Source: Sphagnum magellanicum
Taxonomy: Eukaryota; Streptophyta; Sphagnopsida; Sphagnales; Sphagnaceae
Assembly (NCBI GenBank): GCA_021904315.1
Contig: CM038911.1
Coordinates: 16,217,390 to 16,281,389, forward strand
Direction: 5' to 3'
Length of the DNA: 64,000 bases
Below the pieces are notes generated by a model that worked only from the letters and a program-made list of their open reading frames with translations, did no database searches and had not been told where the DNA came from. A program made the position numbers and the translations under genes. This document shows, in pieces, positions 37,808 to 49,849 of this stretch (the first letter of the stretch is position 1; the number at the start of each line of letters is the position of its first letter).

Positions 37808-37893
37808 CAATCAAACACTGCACCCTCATGTAGGTTCAACCAACTTTTGGTTTGTAGTCAAAGTAGTCATAACTTCATTGGTCTCATGACAGG

Positions 37894-38000
37894 CTGGGGA
37901 GATGGATTGCCTAGTATCCAGCCTCAGACTCCATCACAAACCTTCTGGGGAGATGGGTTGTCTACTATCCAGTCTCAAACTCCATCACAAACCCTTCCCA
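37894..38000. repeat. Direct duplication of ~51 bp after IQUB
   Basis: CTGGGGAGATGGATTGCCTA plus GTATCCAGCCTCAGACTCCATCACAAACC at 37894 is followed directly by a second copy with a few changes. It lies about 90 bp downstream of the IQUB stop, possibly in the 3' UTR. Confidence 0.85.
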
Positions 38001-38009
38001 GGTATATGA

Positions 38010-38955
38010 ATTAGTAAGCTACAGGTTTCATGTTGCAATGCTCTTCAATCAAATTGGGGTGGCTGGAATGGTAATAACTGTCCTGCGTATTGAGAAATCT
38101 CCACACTTACAACTAAGGAAACCATGACCAGGTGAAAGAATTAAGTGAAAGAACTAGCAGCGTCAAACTAGAATGAAACCAACAATGAAACCAGCAACAT
38201 CAACAGCAGTGAGAATCGCAAACATTATGATGATGGCCCAAGAGTTTTTAAGAGTGCAAAGTCATGAATGGCAGGCAGCACAATATGGATTAAATATCTC
38301 TGTTCAGACTTCACCAATTATCCATGTTCAGACTTCAGAATTAGAACCATCCAACATGATCCTGAAATGAGAGCACAATCACAAATGCAGATAACTCAAA
38401 GATAGATACTATAAACCCAAATAAAAAAGGGAGTTGTGGACATTGGGACAACGTAGAACAAATAGTAATGTTCTGCACTCAAATCTACCATGTAATACAT
38501 CAATAGACTGTGGATTCAAGAAGCAAGTCTTGATGTCTTACATATCAGTTTGCAGGAGATGAACCCTGACCTATTGTACAGAGACTCATGATCATTACAC
38601 GAAAAATCAAATTGGGATGTACTGAGATTTAAACCCAGATCAATATTTAAACCTCTCAGATGCTGTTCACAAAAGCAAAACTGTGGTTGGAACCCGCACA
38701 ACATTTTCTTTGAAACAATCTCTTGATTGAGATACAATTACAATTTTTTGCCAGTCAAGTCACAGAGACAGGTACTATCAAAATGCAGAACCTGAAAACA
38801 TGTCCAAGGTGAAACCTTTTGAATCCCATCCATGGTTTATTCTACGTCTAATGACTAGATTAGAAGGAAGGTTGACATGACCATGATGCTAGAGAGGTTT
38901 TACAGGTTTTCAATTGCACGGCAGTCACCCAATATCACTGACTTCAAGAGAATGT
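38010..38955. other. Spacer, nothing recognised
   Basis: No gene, RNA or clear repeat was recognised between the 51-bp duplication and the CACTA-like element. Frames such as 38173-38370 are short and featureless. Confidence 0.45.
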
Positions 38956-38959
38956 GTTT

Positions 38960-39165
38960 TGCATGTTATTAGAAAATGTGGGTGCAATTCATTAGTCCCT
39001 GTTCACTAGATCAGTGAATTCACTACTTTCCAATTAGTTTCCTTTACTAAAATCAATGAATTTTCTACTGTTCGATTAGTCCCCATTTACTAAGACCAAT
39101 GGATTCACTCAAAATCTACTGAAATTACTTGGCCTATTGGAACACCTTTTGTTGTAGTAGCTAAC
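38960..39165. mobile_element. CACTA-like MITE, copy 1
   Basis: The left end reads TTATTAGAAAATGTGGGTGC and the right end CACCTTTTGTTGTAGTAG, whose reverse complement CTACTACAACAAAAGGTG resembles CACTA-family ends. The interior (CAATTCATTAGTCCCTGTTC, CAGTGAATTCACTA) is the reverse complement of the element at 49691-49845, so the two belong to one family. No transposase is present. Confidence 0.65.
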
Positions 39166-39435
39166 TATGAGCAGGCCCCAAATTTGAAGCCATGTATTGA
39201 CAGCAAATGTCCAAAGTTGATTACAACAACAGTTCCTCCATGATCCGGAAAGAGTCTGTTACACTGCACACAAATACATCTCCACATGAAGAATTTGCAT
39301 TTAACATAGAAAAAACTGGACTATTAAATGGATCTCCTGCAAAGAGTTTGAACAATTCTCAAATCAACTTTCAACTCAATCTCTTGCAGCATTCCAGGTA
39401 TCCACAATTTAGCACTTGCATTAAAAAAATTTAAC

Positions 39436-39820
39436 TGGACTAATGGATCCAGACAAGTCTAATTCTCCAATCAAGATCAAATGAGCTCAGTCTTAAGAAA
39501 ATTTAACTGAGAAGTCTAGCTACATGCTCCTAACAAAACAAAATTCCAAACAAAAGTGCAATTGCACCTTCCAAAGTCTCTGGGGAAAAATTTGAGCAAT
39601 TCCACAATCAAGTTGGAAGAACTTGACAACTGATGGATTCCAGATAAGAGTTCTCTGGACAATCAATTGCGATCAACTGTGCTCGGTCTTAAGAAAAAAC
39701 TGAGACGTAGAGCTATGATCCTGATAAAACCCAAAAAATTCCAAACAAAAGTGCAGCACCTTCCAAAAGTCTCCTCTGAGGGAATTCGAGCAATTTCACA
39801 ACCAAGTTGAATTCCAGGGT
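39436..39820. repeat. Tandem duplication, 196-bp period
   Basis: The words CTCAGTCTTAAG (39486) and CTCGGTCTTAAG (39682), AAATTCCAAACAAAAGTGCA (twice) and CACAATCAAGTTG/CACAACCAAGTTG mark two diverged copies. Weaker similarity at 39340-39430 suggests an older third copy. Confidence 0.85.
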
Positions 39821-40019
39821 CTGAAAAATCCAGGCAGTTCTAAAGGCAGGCTAGTTGATCTGGAAACCCTAGAAAGAAGCAAGCTGCCATTTCTCTTACC
39901 CAAGCACACAACCACACAGTGGTCTCTAGAGTTTTTGTAGGTTTGTGTTTGCATGTCCTGAGCTTCTACTGAAGACATTGTACTTTGTTCAGGCAGCTTG
40001 CTTCACTGGCAGTGAACCC

Positions 40020-40605
40020 CAAGCTCTTCACACACACACACACACACACACAAACACTCTGTTTCTGTCTCTCTGACTCCCTCTCTGAGCTCTCTATCTT
40101 TGTTCTGTTTTTGGTCTGTTTTCTTACAAGCAAAGGTGCTCCAGACATGCACATAACACCTACCAGTGCAGCACTGCAGGAATTCCAGGCACCCAAGTAA
40201 TTCATAAGGAACTTTGCATATTCAACACGCATACAGCGGAGAATCCAAGCCTGGCCAGCTTCAAGCTCGTGTGCTGGGTATTGAGCAGCTTCCTGCATCA
40301 GGGCCTGAAGAATGCAGCAGCAGACTCAGTCTAGAGCTGGAGTCTGGAGGAGCATCTACAAGAGCAACTGTAGTAGTTGTAATGGGCGATTGCAATGTGG
40401 TGCTCATTAGGACTCTTTCTTTCATGTTGCTATGCTCGCTCCATAGTCACTCACAGATCAATCCCGAGCTGCTGCTGTTGCTGTGTCAACGATTCTCACT
40501 GCAGGTGCGGCCTGCACACCCAAATTCAAGCTCTCTCGACTGTTGGTGCTGCTCCTGCTACCAGTGTCATTCAGATAAGGATTGAGCCTCTTCAGCTGCA
40601 GCTTG
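40020..40605 (-). other. Downstream region and probable 3' UTR of the trihelix gene
   Basis: GC content remains as high as in the coding exon. It includes an (AC)n tract at about 40030-40052. Frames on both strands here (for example 40214-40585) have no domain and are best explained as transcribed non-coding sequence or shadows. Confidence 0.5.
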
Positions 40606-40753
40606 CTATGATTCCCTGAAAACTGAGAATGAGTGTGCAGCTGCGCCATTACTAGCTGCAGCAGCAGAACCTCCTTCAACTGGAGCTCCTGCACCATTGA
40701 CAGCTGCAGCATCAGAGCCCTGTAGAAGCTGCTGCTGCTGCTCCCCGGTACTG

Positions 40754-40786
<33 letters not shown>

Positions 40787-43064
40787 CCATCATCCAGGTT
40801 CATGTGGTCTTGTTGAAGATGATCAGGCTGCAGCCCCTCGGAGTCCTGCTCATCGACCAGCTTGTTCATGATCATCCGCTGCTTGTAAGAAGTAGTTGTT
40901 CCTCCTCCTGCAGCAGCAGCAAGACGTGACGCGCCATTGCGGTAAAGAGCTTCCAATTGCGGGAAGTAGGGACAAGTCTTGGAGTTGTCAGGTCGTTTCC
41001 TGTTGCTCTCTTTTGTCTTCTTGTAGTACTTGTTCACATTCTCCCACTTCTCCTTGCACCTCTTGGCGTTCCGGAAGCTGTACCCTAGGGACGACATCCC
41101 TCTGCTGATCTCTTCCCAAAGCGGCCCCTTGGAAGAACCTCCTGTTTCCTGGAACTTGGACTCCATCTCTATTCGCAATCTGATCAGCGCATGCACTTCC
41201 GGTGTCGGCCACCTTTTGCTGTGTGGATCAGAGAAGGAACCATGATGATCTTTGTCAGGAACTGCAGCTTCGACTTCTTGCAGGAGAACATCCTCATGCT
41301 GCTGCTGCTGTTGCTGAGCACGACGATGATGATGATGGTGTTGGTCCACCTGAATGTGAGGAGCTTCGACGGTGGTTGCAGTACTGGTGTGAACACTAGC
41401 AGGGAGATATGGAGGAGGAGCTCCTCGTGGTGGTGGTGGTGGAGGCAGTTGGGGAAGCTGCAAAGTCTGTCCTGTCACCTTCTGCAGAACAGCAACCAGT
41501 GCAGCGTCTCGACTGGCGGCGAGAGTGTGTTCTCGCGTTCGGAGCTCATGCTCGCGGATCATCCGGTCCATCTCTTGGCTCTTCCAAGCTTCCTCTCGCG
41601 CAATCCTGTCCTGCTCTCGCCGCTCCATGGATTCCAGAAACTTACGTTGCATGGCTTCTTGCTTATCCATCAGCTTCTTCACTAACGACTCCAACAACAT
41701 GACCTTCTTGGAGCTGCTACTGCTGCTGGTTCTTCTTCCGGCAGCTGCTCCTGTGGCAGCTGCACTAGTCTGATCTTTGCGTTTTCTTTTCTTGCAGCTC
41801 CTGATCGTGTCGTCGTCTTCCGATTCTCCACGTCCTGCATGTTCCTCATGCTTTCTATCTCCCGAAGAATCTGAAACAGCTGCAAAGCCTGCAGCTCCTG
41901 CTGAGCCGACGTTCTTCACCGCTGCGGCAGCAGCTCTGAACTCCGCAGACGGACTAGCTGCATCTGCATCATCGAGCATATGGGTGATCCCGTGACCAGC
42001 TGATCCTGCAGCTGCTGGTAGCTGCTGCATCAGTCGAGCTGCAGCTGCTGTGTCATGTGTGGAGCTGCGGCCGCTGTGAAGAGCATCCAGCTCGCTGAAG
42101 AAGCGATAATTCTTCCCGTCTTGTCTTCCTGCCTTTCCATCTTTGGTTTTCTTGTAATACTTGTGAATGTTCTCAAACTTCTCCTTGCACTTCTTCGCAC
42201 TTCTGTTGTACCCAAGCTCTGAAAGCTTCCTGCAACAACCACCAATGCAGCAGCAGCACCACGAGCTCAGCTGTGTTAGTTCTGGAAACAAGAACCCACC
42301 TTCAGACTGTCATCAACACTAGCATGTCCCACCCTAACCTGCAGCTTTGCTCAAACGGTGAAGCGCAAGATCAGATCAGCTCCCTGGGCAGTAAGCTACC
42401 GAGCCACGTCTTCCCAGAGAGGTCCTTTGAGTCCGGGATCTCGGAAGTTGGAGTCCATTTCTGATCTGATCTTGATGAGGAGAAGAGTCTCTTGTCGAGG
42501 CCAGCGGTTACCAGCTGCTGATCCTGGAGTGCTCCTGAAGCCACCTTCTTCGCCTTCCGTGAAGCCATCGTCTGCTGCTGCATCGTGCAGGTTTCCTTGC
42601 ATGAGCAGGCTTTCGTGACCTAGCTGCTGTGGTAGTTGCTGCTGCAGGTCTGCAGATCTTCCTGCAGATACTGTGCTCTGCTGCATCACCATTGCTGGGT
42701 GCTCCAGGTGCTGGACCGTTTGCTGCAGCTGCTGTTGAACTACTTGCTGCTGCTGCTGCTGATGATGATGATGTCGTTGCTGTTGTGAGGAATGACTAGA
42801 GGTGGCATGAGCTTGTGGTTGATGGGTGGTAAGATGATGAGCGTAAAGCTGCTGCTGCTGCGAGCGATGATGCCCTGGAGCAGGATGTGACCCTGCGTGA
42901 CCAGAGCCACCTCCTGAAGGCGACGACACTGAAGACAAATCATGGGGAGCTCCCAGCGAGAATAAATGGGGAGCTGCGGCCGGATGTTGCTGGCTTGAAC
43001 CACCACCCACCACAAACTGTTGTACCTCATTAACCCCATGATGATACTGCCCAGCGGATTGCAT
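40606..43064 (-). CDS. GT-2-type trihelix transcription factor, 762 aa
   Basis: Two exons on the minus strand, 42400-43064 and 40606-42229, joined in phase 2 (GTGGCTCG|GTAGCTTAC, GTTGCAG|GAAGCTTTC) inside the first DNA-binding domain. Two trihelix domains are present, the hallmark of the GT-2 group: residues about 185-273 (NRWPRQETLLLIKIRSEMDS, CKEKFENIHKYYKKTK) and about 560-650 (KRWPTPEVHALIRLRIEMES, CKEKWENVNKYYKKTK). Each carries three spaced tryptophan/aromatic core positions followed by an amphipathic helix. Between them are a basic KKRKRK nuclear signal (about 368) and a long charged helix (about 395-470), the GT-2 central domain. N-terminal and linker parts are rich in Gln, His and Ala, and the C-terminus has a poly-Asp run encoded by a (GAT)n tract at 40755-40795. 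The start is the ATG at 43064; an open frame extends upstream without ATG. GT-2 factors bind GT elements in promoters. Confidence 0.93.
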
Positions 43065-43914
43065 CTCCCACCGGTGGGCAGGAGCTCTCCTTCGAGCCCT
43101 AAACAAAAAACCACCACCCGGGGGTCACGTCCCCTCCTCCTCCTCCTGCTGCTGCTGCTGCTGGTCGCAAGTGCGGACCTGAAGCTCCCCCTCAAAAGCA
43201 GCCAGCTTCTCAACCACGTCTTGAGCTTCAAATTACACCATGCAACAGCGGCCTACAGACCGCCATCTTTATGAATCTTCTCAGCCCGGGACTCCTACTC
43301 CCACACATACACACAATACTCCAAACCACAAATTTAGCTCAACAAAACCAGCCCGGAAGAACCAGAACCAGAATCCTCGTGGCACAACAAAGGCTTGTGC
43401 AATCTCCAAAGCCCTAATACCCCCACAACCACAAAGTTCTCTAAGCTGCTGGCAAGGGGGAAAAAACAAAAAACAAAAAACCAAAATCAAAACAAAACCA
43501 AAAAAAAAAAAAAACCCCACTTCAAAACACAATCCGCACACACAGATCAAGCAACCCCACTACTCACCTCGATGATGATGATGATGATGATGATGATCTA
43601 AGTCTTCTCTAAACACTAAAAACGAAGTGACTACTTTACAAAGTTACTCCATTACAGCAGCGTTGAAAAAATCTATTGCAAACCAATTTGCACAGAAAAC
43701 ACAAGCACCAAAATTAAAACTCCGTTTACTGTACTAGTACAAATATGAGAAGCTTCGCGTCATCTGGAAGATGATCAGATCCAGTTTTTTGGAGATCGAT
43801 TTTGTCCCAAGTAACTTGATCTTCTTCTTCGTCTTCGTCTTCTCTCTTCTTCTTCTTCTTCTCTCTCTCTCTCTCTCTCTCGACGAGCGCGCGCGCGCAC
43901 ACACTTTCTCTCTC

Positions 43915-43945
<31 letters not shown>

Positions 43946-43960
43946 CAGAGAGGCTCTTGG
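43065..43960 (-). promoter_or_regulatory. 5' leader/promoter of the trihelix gene with GA-repeat tract
   Basis: On the gene's strand, (GA)n/(GAA)n sequence covers 43821-43947, broken by a (GC)n core at about 43887-43899. Such GAGA tracts are known targets of plant BPC factors. A (GAT)n tract lies at 43570-43594, A/T homopolymers at 43458-43513 and GCA/GGA triplets at 43135-43165. The frames here are simple-sequence shadows. Confidence 0.6.
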
Positions 43961-44106
43961 GATCTACTAATGGACAAAATATACCACATCCAAAACAGTG
44001 ACACCAGAGTAGGTATACAAAAAGGGTAAAAACAAAAGTGCAGAAAAAGTGGCAAAAAAATTATGTACACGAACACAGCTATAATAATATGAAATTATTT
44101 CTTTTT

Positions 44107-44220
44107 ACCTACCTACCTATCTACCTACCTACCTACCTACCTGCACATAAACATCAATCAATGACAAATGGAGTCAGTCAAACCCCCTCCACCCCCCCCC
44201 CCCCAACTTTCTTCATTAAA

Positions 44221-44251
<31 letters not shown>

Positions 44252-44605
44252 GAAAAATAATAATTACTATTATTTACTCATCTTCTTCTCTTGAGTCCTT
44301 TCTTCTTCTTCTTTTTCTTGTTATTATTCATTCACTAGGGCTGCCAAGTTTTGGGAGATTAGGGATTTGTAGGCATCAATCAAGCAATCAATCAATCAAT
44401 TAATCAATCAAAAGCAAGCAAATCCAGTACTCAACTTGGTCAGATTCAGATCCTTAGCTAGTATTATTGATCATTATGGGCTTTTTCTAATATGGGGATG
44501 GATGGATGGATGGATGGATGAATGGATGGCTGGCTGGATGGATGGATGGATGGATGGATGGTTGGATGAATGGATGGCTGGCTGGATGGATGGATGGATG
44601 GATGA
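44107..44605. repeat. Cluster of five different microsatellites
   Basis: In 500 bp there are (ACCT)n at 44107-44142, a C13 run at 44192-44204, (AAT)n at 44222-44250, (CAAT)n at 44376-44411 and (GGAT)n with interspersed GAAT/GGCT/GGTT units at 44496-44605. In the last, the block GATGAATGGATGGCTGGCTG occurs twice, 60 bp apart, forming a higher-order repeat. Confidence 0.92.
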
Positions 44606-44692
44606 AGTTTGAGGAGCATTAAGTTTCAGTACAGTTTCCAGTTTGTGATTTATTGGAATGTTTGTTAAGGTTAAGGTACATACTCTAGAGAC

Positions 44693-45138
44693 CAGTGTTG
44701 GTCAGTTAGTGAGTTTTGACCCAGTTAGTAATAACATACTAAGTCTGTTATTGCATTTTATTTTATTTTTATAATCAGCTAAATTGATAATCACTTGGGA
44801 TTGAATTTTTCAAAATCTAATTAACTACCTGGATGACCTGATTATCATCCATGTATGGTATCAATCTTCACATATTAATACAGCTTTTTAATAAAATAAT
44901 AAAATAAATACTTTTTTAATTTAATTTTAAATTTTAGAAGAAACCCTATAACCGGTGTATATCCAGTAGGTTTTGTCAACGGTTTTCAACTGGTTATTTG
45001 ATGACCTACCCTTGTGCATAATCGATGGTTATTACTCTCTTTTTTTTTAATTTATTGATATTGATAACTTATGTGATTCCCCCAAAAAAATAACCTACAT
45101 GATGCTTATTTAAAAAAACAAATAACCAGCCAACACTA
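44693..45138. mobile_element. hAT-type MITE, 446 bp
   Basis: The left end CAGTGTTGGTCAGTTAGT and the right end AATAACCAGCCAACACTA (reverse complement TAGTGTTGGCTGGTTATT) match at most positions. Flanks CTAGAGAC and GCAGGGAC match at five of eight positions, an aged 8-bp target duplication. The start is shared with the MITE at 7551 but the interior differs, so these are separate families. No transposase is present. Confidence 0.72.
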
Positions 45139-45299
45139 GCAGGGACATATAGACTATGGGAAAGATGTAATATATTTTTTTCCATTTGGTCCCTCATTTT
45201 GAGAAAATGTTTAGTGGTGGTGGGAAGTGTGACTTCATCTTTTGGGAACATTTCTTATTTTAATTATTGCTAACTTGAACTTGCCATAAGTGGCAATGC

Positions 45300-45990
45300 C
45301 ATTATGTAATGAGTTGTTTGCTAGCTTAGCCTTTGATAGTTTTAAGGGAAGAAACTAAAGGAAGTTTTCACATTAAGGTTCGACAGAGCAAGCGTGATTG
45401 AGAATCTTGGTTTCTTCCCTCTCACCTACCTAGAGGGGGAGCTTGCAACGGTTTTATTCATCTTTGTGGAGATTTTATGTTGAAGAGGGATCATTTGTCC
45501 CAAAACTGAATCATCGGCTAATTAAATAGTTTAGGGTAAATATAAGGGTACTTATTCATGCTTGTGTTGGAGGTGAGTTGCAAGTTATGGAGGTGGGAGA
45601 TAGGAAACAAGCCACAAGAAGTGTTTTGGTGAAAGACTCAACACTCATCTTCAAAATCAAGTTCAAGTTGATTCTTGAGAAAAATGTGAAGTTCCAAACT
45701 TCAATCTTCGAGATGCATTCTTCACCTTTAGTGATTCATTAATTTTTTCCATCTTGTTTCATCTTGCTCCATCTTGCTCATTGTCTTGCTTGTCACTTGT
45801 TAGTCATCATCTTCTTGTTTTTATCCTACCATGCCTCCTCTTATGATTCTGAAAAACTTTTAAGTTCAAATCATTGTTGCAAGTGTCAAAATTGCCGATG
45901 TAAAAATTACAAATCTTGTCAAGCTTGTTCTTACAACCATTATCTTAATGTCCACTTCAAAAAAACCTATAAGTCTAGTATGTTGAACCC
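45300..45990. other. Spacer before the hAT-derived fossil
   Basis: Less AT-rich than average at 45340-45480, with GAGAATCTTGGTTTCTTCCC and CACCTACCTAGAGGGGGAGC. A short cysteine-rich frame at 45764-46012 (CCKCQNCRCKNYKSCQAC) leads into the fossil but is not a recognised zinc finger. It may be the 5' part of the same element. Confidence 0.4.
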
Positions 45991-46014
45991 CCAAAAAAAA
46001 GCAAGATCATGAGG

Positions 46015-46930
46015 TTACCTAGCATTTCCAAGATAGATGGGTTACACAACTTCCTTGGGTAGAATTGACTATTAACATCAAAGGTAATGTGCTTGAGGTT
46101 AAATGTACAATTTATTTGAAAGTAGAAAGGAAAGAGAAATTACTCATTTTTAAACTTGACAATTTGCCATGCACAAGTGCAAATCCAAGGTTCCTAGGCA
46201 TAGGGTAGAATTAGGTTTTTTCTTCTTCAATCCCAAAAACTAACATGTGCATGAAATGAAAAAATTTACATTGCTAAGGATTGTCCTTTAGTTTTAGATC
46301 TTGTTATTGGAAAGGTTTAGAGCCTAAACCCCCAAAACCAAGAAAGAATATTTGTCCAAAATTTTGCTATTTTTTTCATTTGTTGTCCAAAAGTAAGGCT
46401 CTGGCAGATTTTGAGAGCTTGAGGGTTGAATTCATCATGCTTAAGGTCAAGCCAAAAAAACATTGGAATGATTCTTCAAGTCGAGGTATTGTTGAATTAA
46501 TGAATGATGTGTTGTTGCAATTGACTCACAAAGATATCAATATTGTTAATCTATGAATGTAAATGGAATGACAACCATAGACAATGCTTCTTGGATTTCT
46601 TTTCATTTTTATGTTATTAAAGCTTGGAAGCAAATCCTTCTTTTGGTTCAATGTGTGGAAAACATGATGTGTAGGGCACAATTGATAATGTGATTGAACT
46701 CTTGTCTTAAGTTTTTGAGATTCTTGCAAGTCTAAATGTGGAGGTAAGTTCAATTCCATTATAGCAGATGGCAATGGTGTTTTCCAAAGTTCAAAAACCA
46801 ATGTGACTATTCAAATGAAAGACACTAGCTCCATTTTTAATGGGAGTGCATTAGGTTTGCTAATTCTAATTTTTTTGTCACCCAACATTGTCTTGTAACA
46901 AATTTTCTAAAACCTATGTTAAGGCCAAAT
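46015..46930 (+). mobile_element. hAT-related zinc-finger transposase fossil
   Basis: Forward-strand pieces resemble the C17orf113/hAT-like zinc-finger proteins abundant in seed-free plants. They are 46030-46190 (FQDRWVTQLPWVELTINIKG, then VERKEKLLIFKLDNL), 46370-46500 (LLSKSKALADFESLRVEF, KPKKHWNDSS), 46505-46640 (ELMNDVLLQLTH, then MTTIDNASWISFHFYVIKAW) and 46750-46860 (VFSKVQKPM-like text). The pieces lie in different frames separated by stops, so there is no intact protein. The C-terminal dimerisation region was not recognised. Confidence 0.6.
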
Positions 46931-46934
46931 TTTC

Positions 46935-49280
46935 CTTTGGTGAAAGTTCATGTGAAAGCAAGTTGGGAAAAATCAAGCAAAAAATTGTATTTAACTTTAA
47001 ACTTTAGTATTTAATAAATTAATATGTGAAGGCCATGTGTGCATTGTAATCATTGATAAGCACTCCAACCTTGCTACCAATGGTTTCTTTATTGTGATTT
47101 CACCTTCATGTGATTTTCCAAAATTTAACATCCTTAGGTTTTGGGAATGTTCAAGAGCCATGAAAGCATGGGAACTTTCTTTCAACTTTTTATATAGTTT
47201 AAACACCCTTGAAATCTACGAGGATTTGGAGGCCTTTTAGTGAGGAATAGTTCCTATTTAATAAGAAATTATGTAGTACAAGTTTAAAATGTTCAATCTA
47301 TTATGGTCTCTTCTTAAAAGCATTACACTTTGGTGCATTTGGATTTTAAAAAATGATATGGATTTCCATGGCATGATGATGCCAAGGTGAGATCCATAAT
47401 GTGGGATGGTTTTTCGGATTATGGAAAAGTTGGATGGAAACGCACTTTTGGCTCAAATAAAGTGCTTCATCAATATTATCCTCTTCCCAAAACATCTTTT
47501 AGCAACATCTTTCTAATGAAATCTTCAACTCTCCTTCCAATTTTGAAGAGCATACTCTAGATGCCAACCTACGTGGCTTCATGTACCTTAAACAACCCTT
47601 TCATATCCTTCATAACTTCATTATATACTTCCTCTAATCCAAATGTTGCAACAACAAAACTTTTAATTGACATATTATTCCCAAAAAAAAAAGTTTTCTA
47701 ATGCTTTGAGACAATGGTGTAGGCTAGACACACTACTTAGTGAACATTCGACACAAAATAATGGATCAAAAGAAACCCATTTATGTAAGGTAAAATTGAT
47801 AAAATTTCTATCATAAAATGGCATTCCCAAGATATGATCTTTAGTTCGAAACAAGATTCCATTTGTTGGAATATGTCTTTTCCCAAGTATTTGTTAAATT
47901 TATGAATAAATGAAGTTGTTTCCCCTTTGCACTTGTGGTTTTTTTTGTTTTCATGAGCCATCATATCCAAGCAAAAAACACTTACATTGGATGTTAATCA
48001 ATATGTTGAAAGCAAATGTGGCACCTTGTTTGGTGAAACTCCTATGTCATGCATTAATTTATGGTTTTCATTTGCTTTTATTTCACATTTTTACCCTTTT
48101 TTAATGTAGAATTGAATTAAATTTCTTATAAAACTATTATTAACATCTCATTTTGTAATTTTTAAAAATCAAAATACATTTTTTAATCCTTTTGAGTTTT
48201 TTAAAAATGAATCAAGGTCATTTTTTTTAAAATGAATTCAAAGTGCACCCATTAATATGTATAAAAATGATGTACCCAATTCAAATATCTACCATAGAAC
48301 ATGTCCCCATTCCACTACACATTTTAGTCATATTTTGCTCAACATTAAATTAGAAAAGTTTATCTTGCAACACTTCATTCTTTACTGATTGATTTGCTTT
48401 AAAGTTTCTACATCATAGAGCTACAATAATTATTTACATGTTACCCAAGCCAATATTCTAATACATGCATCATTTTACAAATTTAACATAATGAACACAT
48501 CTCAAGTCAATCAAAAACCTTACACATGGACAGCCCTATGAAAAAAAATTTAACCCATATATTAGTTGTAAAGTTGATTTGAGTTAGTGCAAATTATAAT
48601 CCTAGGAGAAAACCAACATAACTTGAAATTCCTAAACTAAATTAGTGGCATAAAATTGAGTAGATCCATCAACTATATACTTAGATATTGCCAATATTTG
48701 TGATGTCATTATTATTGTTTGCACACATTGGTTGTATCAAGAATTCACATGTTGCCTTTCCATTTGCCCATGATTTTAACCAAAGGCAAATGTTTTTAAC
48801 CAATTCATTTCAATAACATTTTTAACACCATCACCATTGTCAAAAAATATGTTGCAACTTTAATAAACTATACTGACCCTTATATGAAAGTACAATCTAA
48901 TCCATCACTAAAGACTTGCATTTATGAATTGTCTTCTTCAAGTTTGTTCAAAGTTTTTTTTTTAAAAACACAAAACAAATGACAACATATTGAACCAAGA
49001 TCAAAATTTATTATAGCCCATGATGGATTTGTTTATTAGCTCTCTACAACATGAAATTCCCTAACATTATTCTATCCCTCCAATGAATCACATATTTTAA
49101 TCACTCTATTGTTTCCTTGTTTTTTTTCTTTCTTTCTTTTTGTGGAACACAATAGCAAATCCAACTAACAAGCCATTGGCACCACCCTCAAACCAAGCCC
49201 AATGTGAGAGGACATGGCATGGCTTTCAGTTGCTCTTGAGCAAGTTTGAACTTAGGACCTTTGTGGTACCAAAAAAGGGT
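46935..49280. other. AT-rich spacer, no gene seen
   Basis: Short frames only (for example 47037-47240 and minus 47737-47970), none with a known domain. The first few hundred bases may be the decayed 3' part of the hAT-related element. Confidence 0.45.
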
Positions 49281-49284
49281 TGTA

Positions 49285-49415
49285 TGTACCAAAATATCAT
49301 CTTTTGAAAATCCTCATAGATCTACTACCTAGGGGCCAAAACCCCTTAAGCTACTCTACTCTATAATGAATCTGAACACCATATCCTTGCCTTGGTAGTA
49401 GGCAAGGCCAATATT
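49285..49415. repeat. Second copy of the 24.0-kb repeated segment
   Basis: CTACCTAGGGGCCAAAACCC, CTCTATAATGAATCTGAACA and TTGGTAGTAGGCAAGGCC match 23975-24130 in the same orientation. The similarity ends abruptly after GGCCAATA in both copies' vicinity. It is an unclassified dispersed element. Confidence 0.8.
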
Positions 49416-49690
49416 GTTTACTCTTTTGGAGTGGAGATGCTCTTCAAGGCCTACTCAAGAAGATGAAGGTACTGGAGTAGGTGCTGGTTCACCCTGGCTG
49501 CAAAAGACAAGGTGGGGGTAGGGGGGTGGGAATTGTCTTTAGGTGTGCATATTATGTCCCACTTTACTCTTTGATTCCATTTTATTTGGCATGTTTGAGA
49601 GTTCAACTTTTGAGCTGGTCATTTGGGACTCTCACAAGCCATATAACATAACTTTCAGATACATTGCAAGATTTGGAGTAGCACTTTATG

Positions 49691-49845
49691 CACTATAACA
49701 AAAAGTGTTTTTTGTACATCAAGTGATTTTACTAGAGTTTGAGTGAATTCACTAGTTTTAATAAACAGGCACTAGTTGGAAAGTAATGAATTCACTAGTC
49801 TATTGAACAAGGACTAATGAATTACACCCACATTTTATAATAGTG
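49691..49845. mobile_element. CACTA-like MITE, copy 2, 155 bp
   Basis: It begins CACTATAACAAAAAGTGT and ends CCACATTTTATAATAGTG, whose reverse complement CACTATTATAAAATGTGG matches the start. The 3-bp flanks ATG/ACG are near-identical, as expected for CACTA elements. The interior holds GTGAATTCACTAG twice. It is the inverted-orientation relative of the element at 38960-39165. Confidence 0.75.
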
Positions 49846-49849
49846 ACGA

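Noticed and set aside
40214-40793. Forward and reverse frames overlapping the 3' part of the trihelix gene
   Set aside because: They are shadows of the coding exon, the (GAT)n tract and GC-rich 3' UTR sequence.
43771-44403. Leu/Ser-rich frames near the microsatellite field
   Set aside because: They translate CT, CTT, ACCT and AAT repeats.
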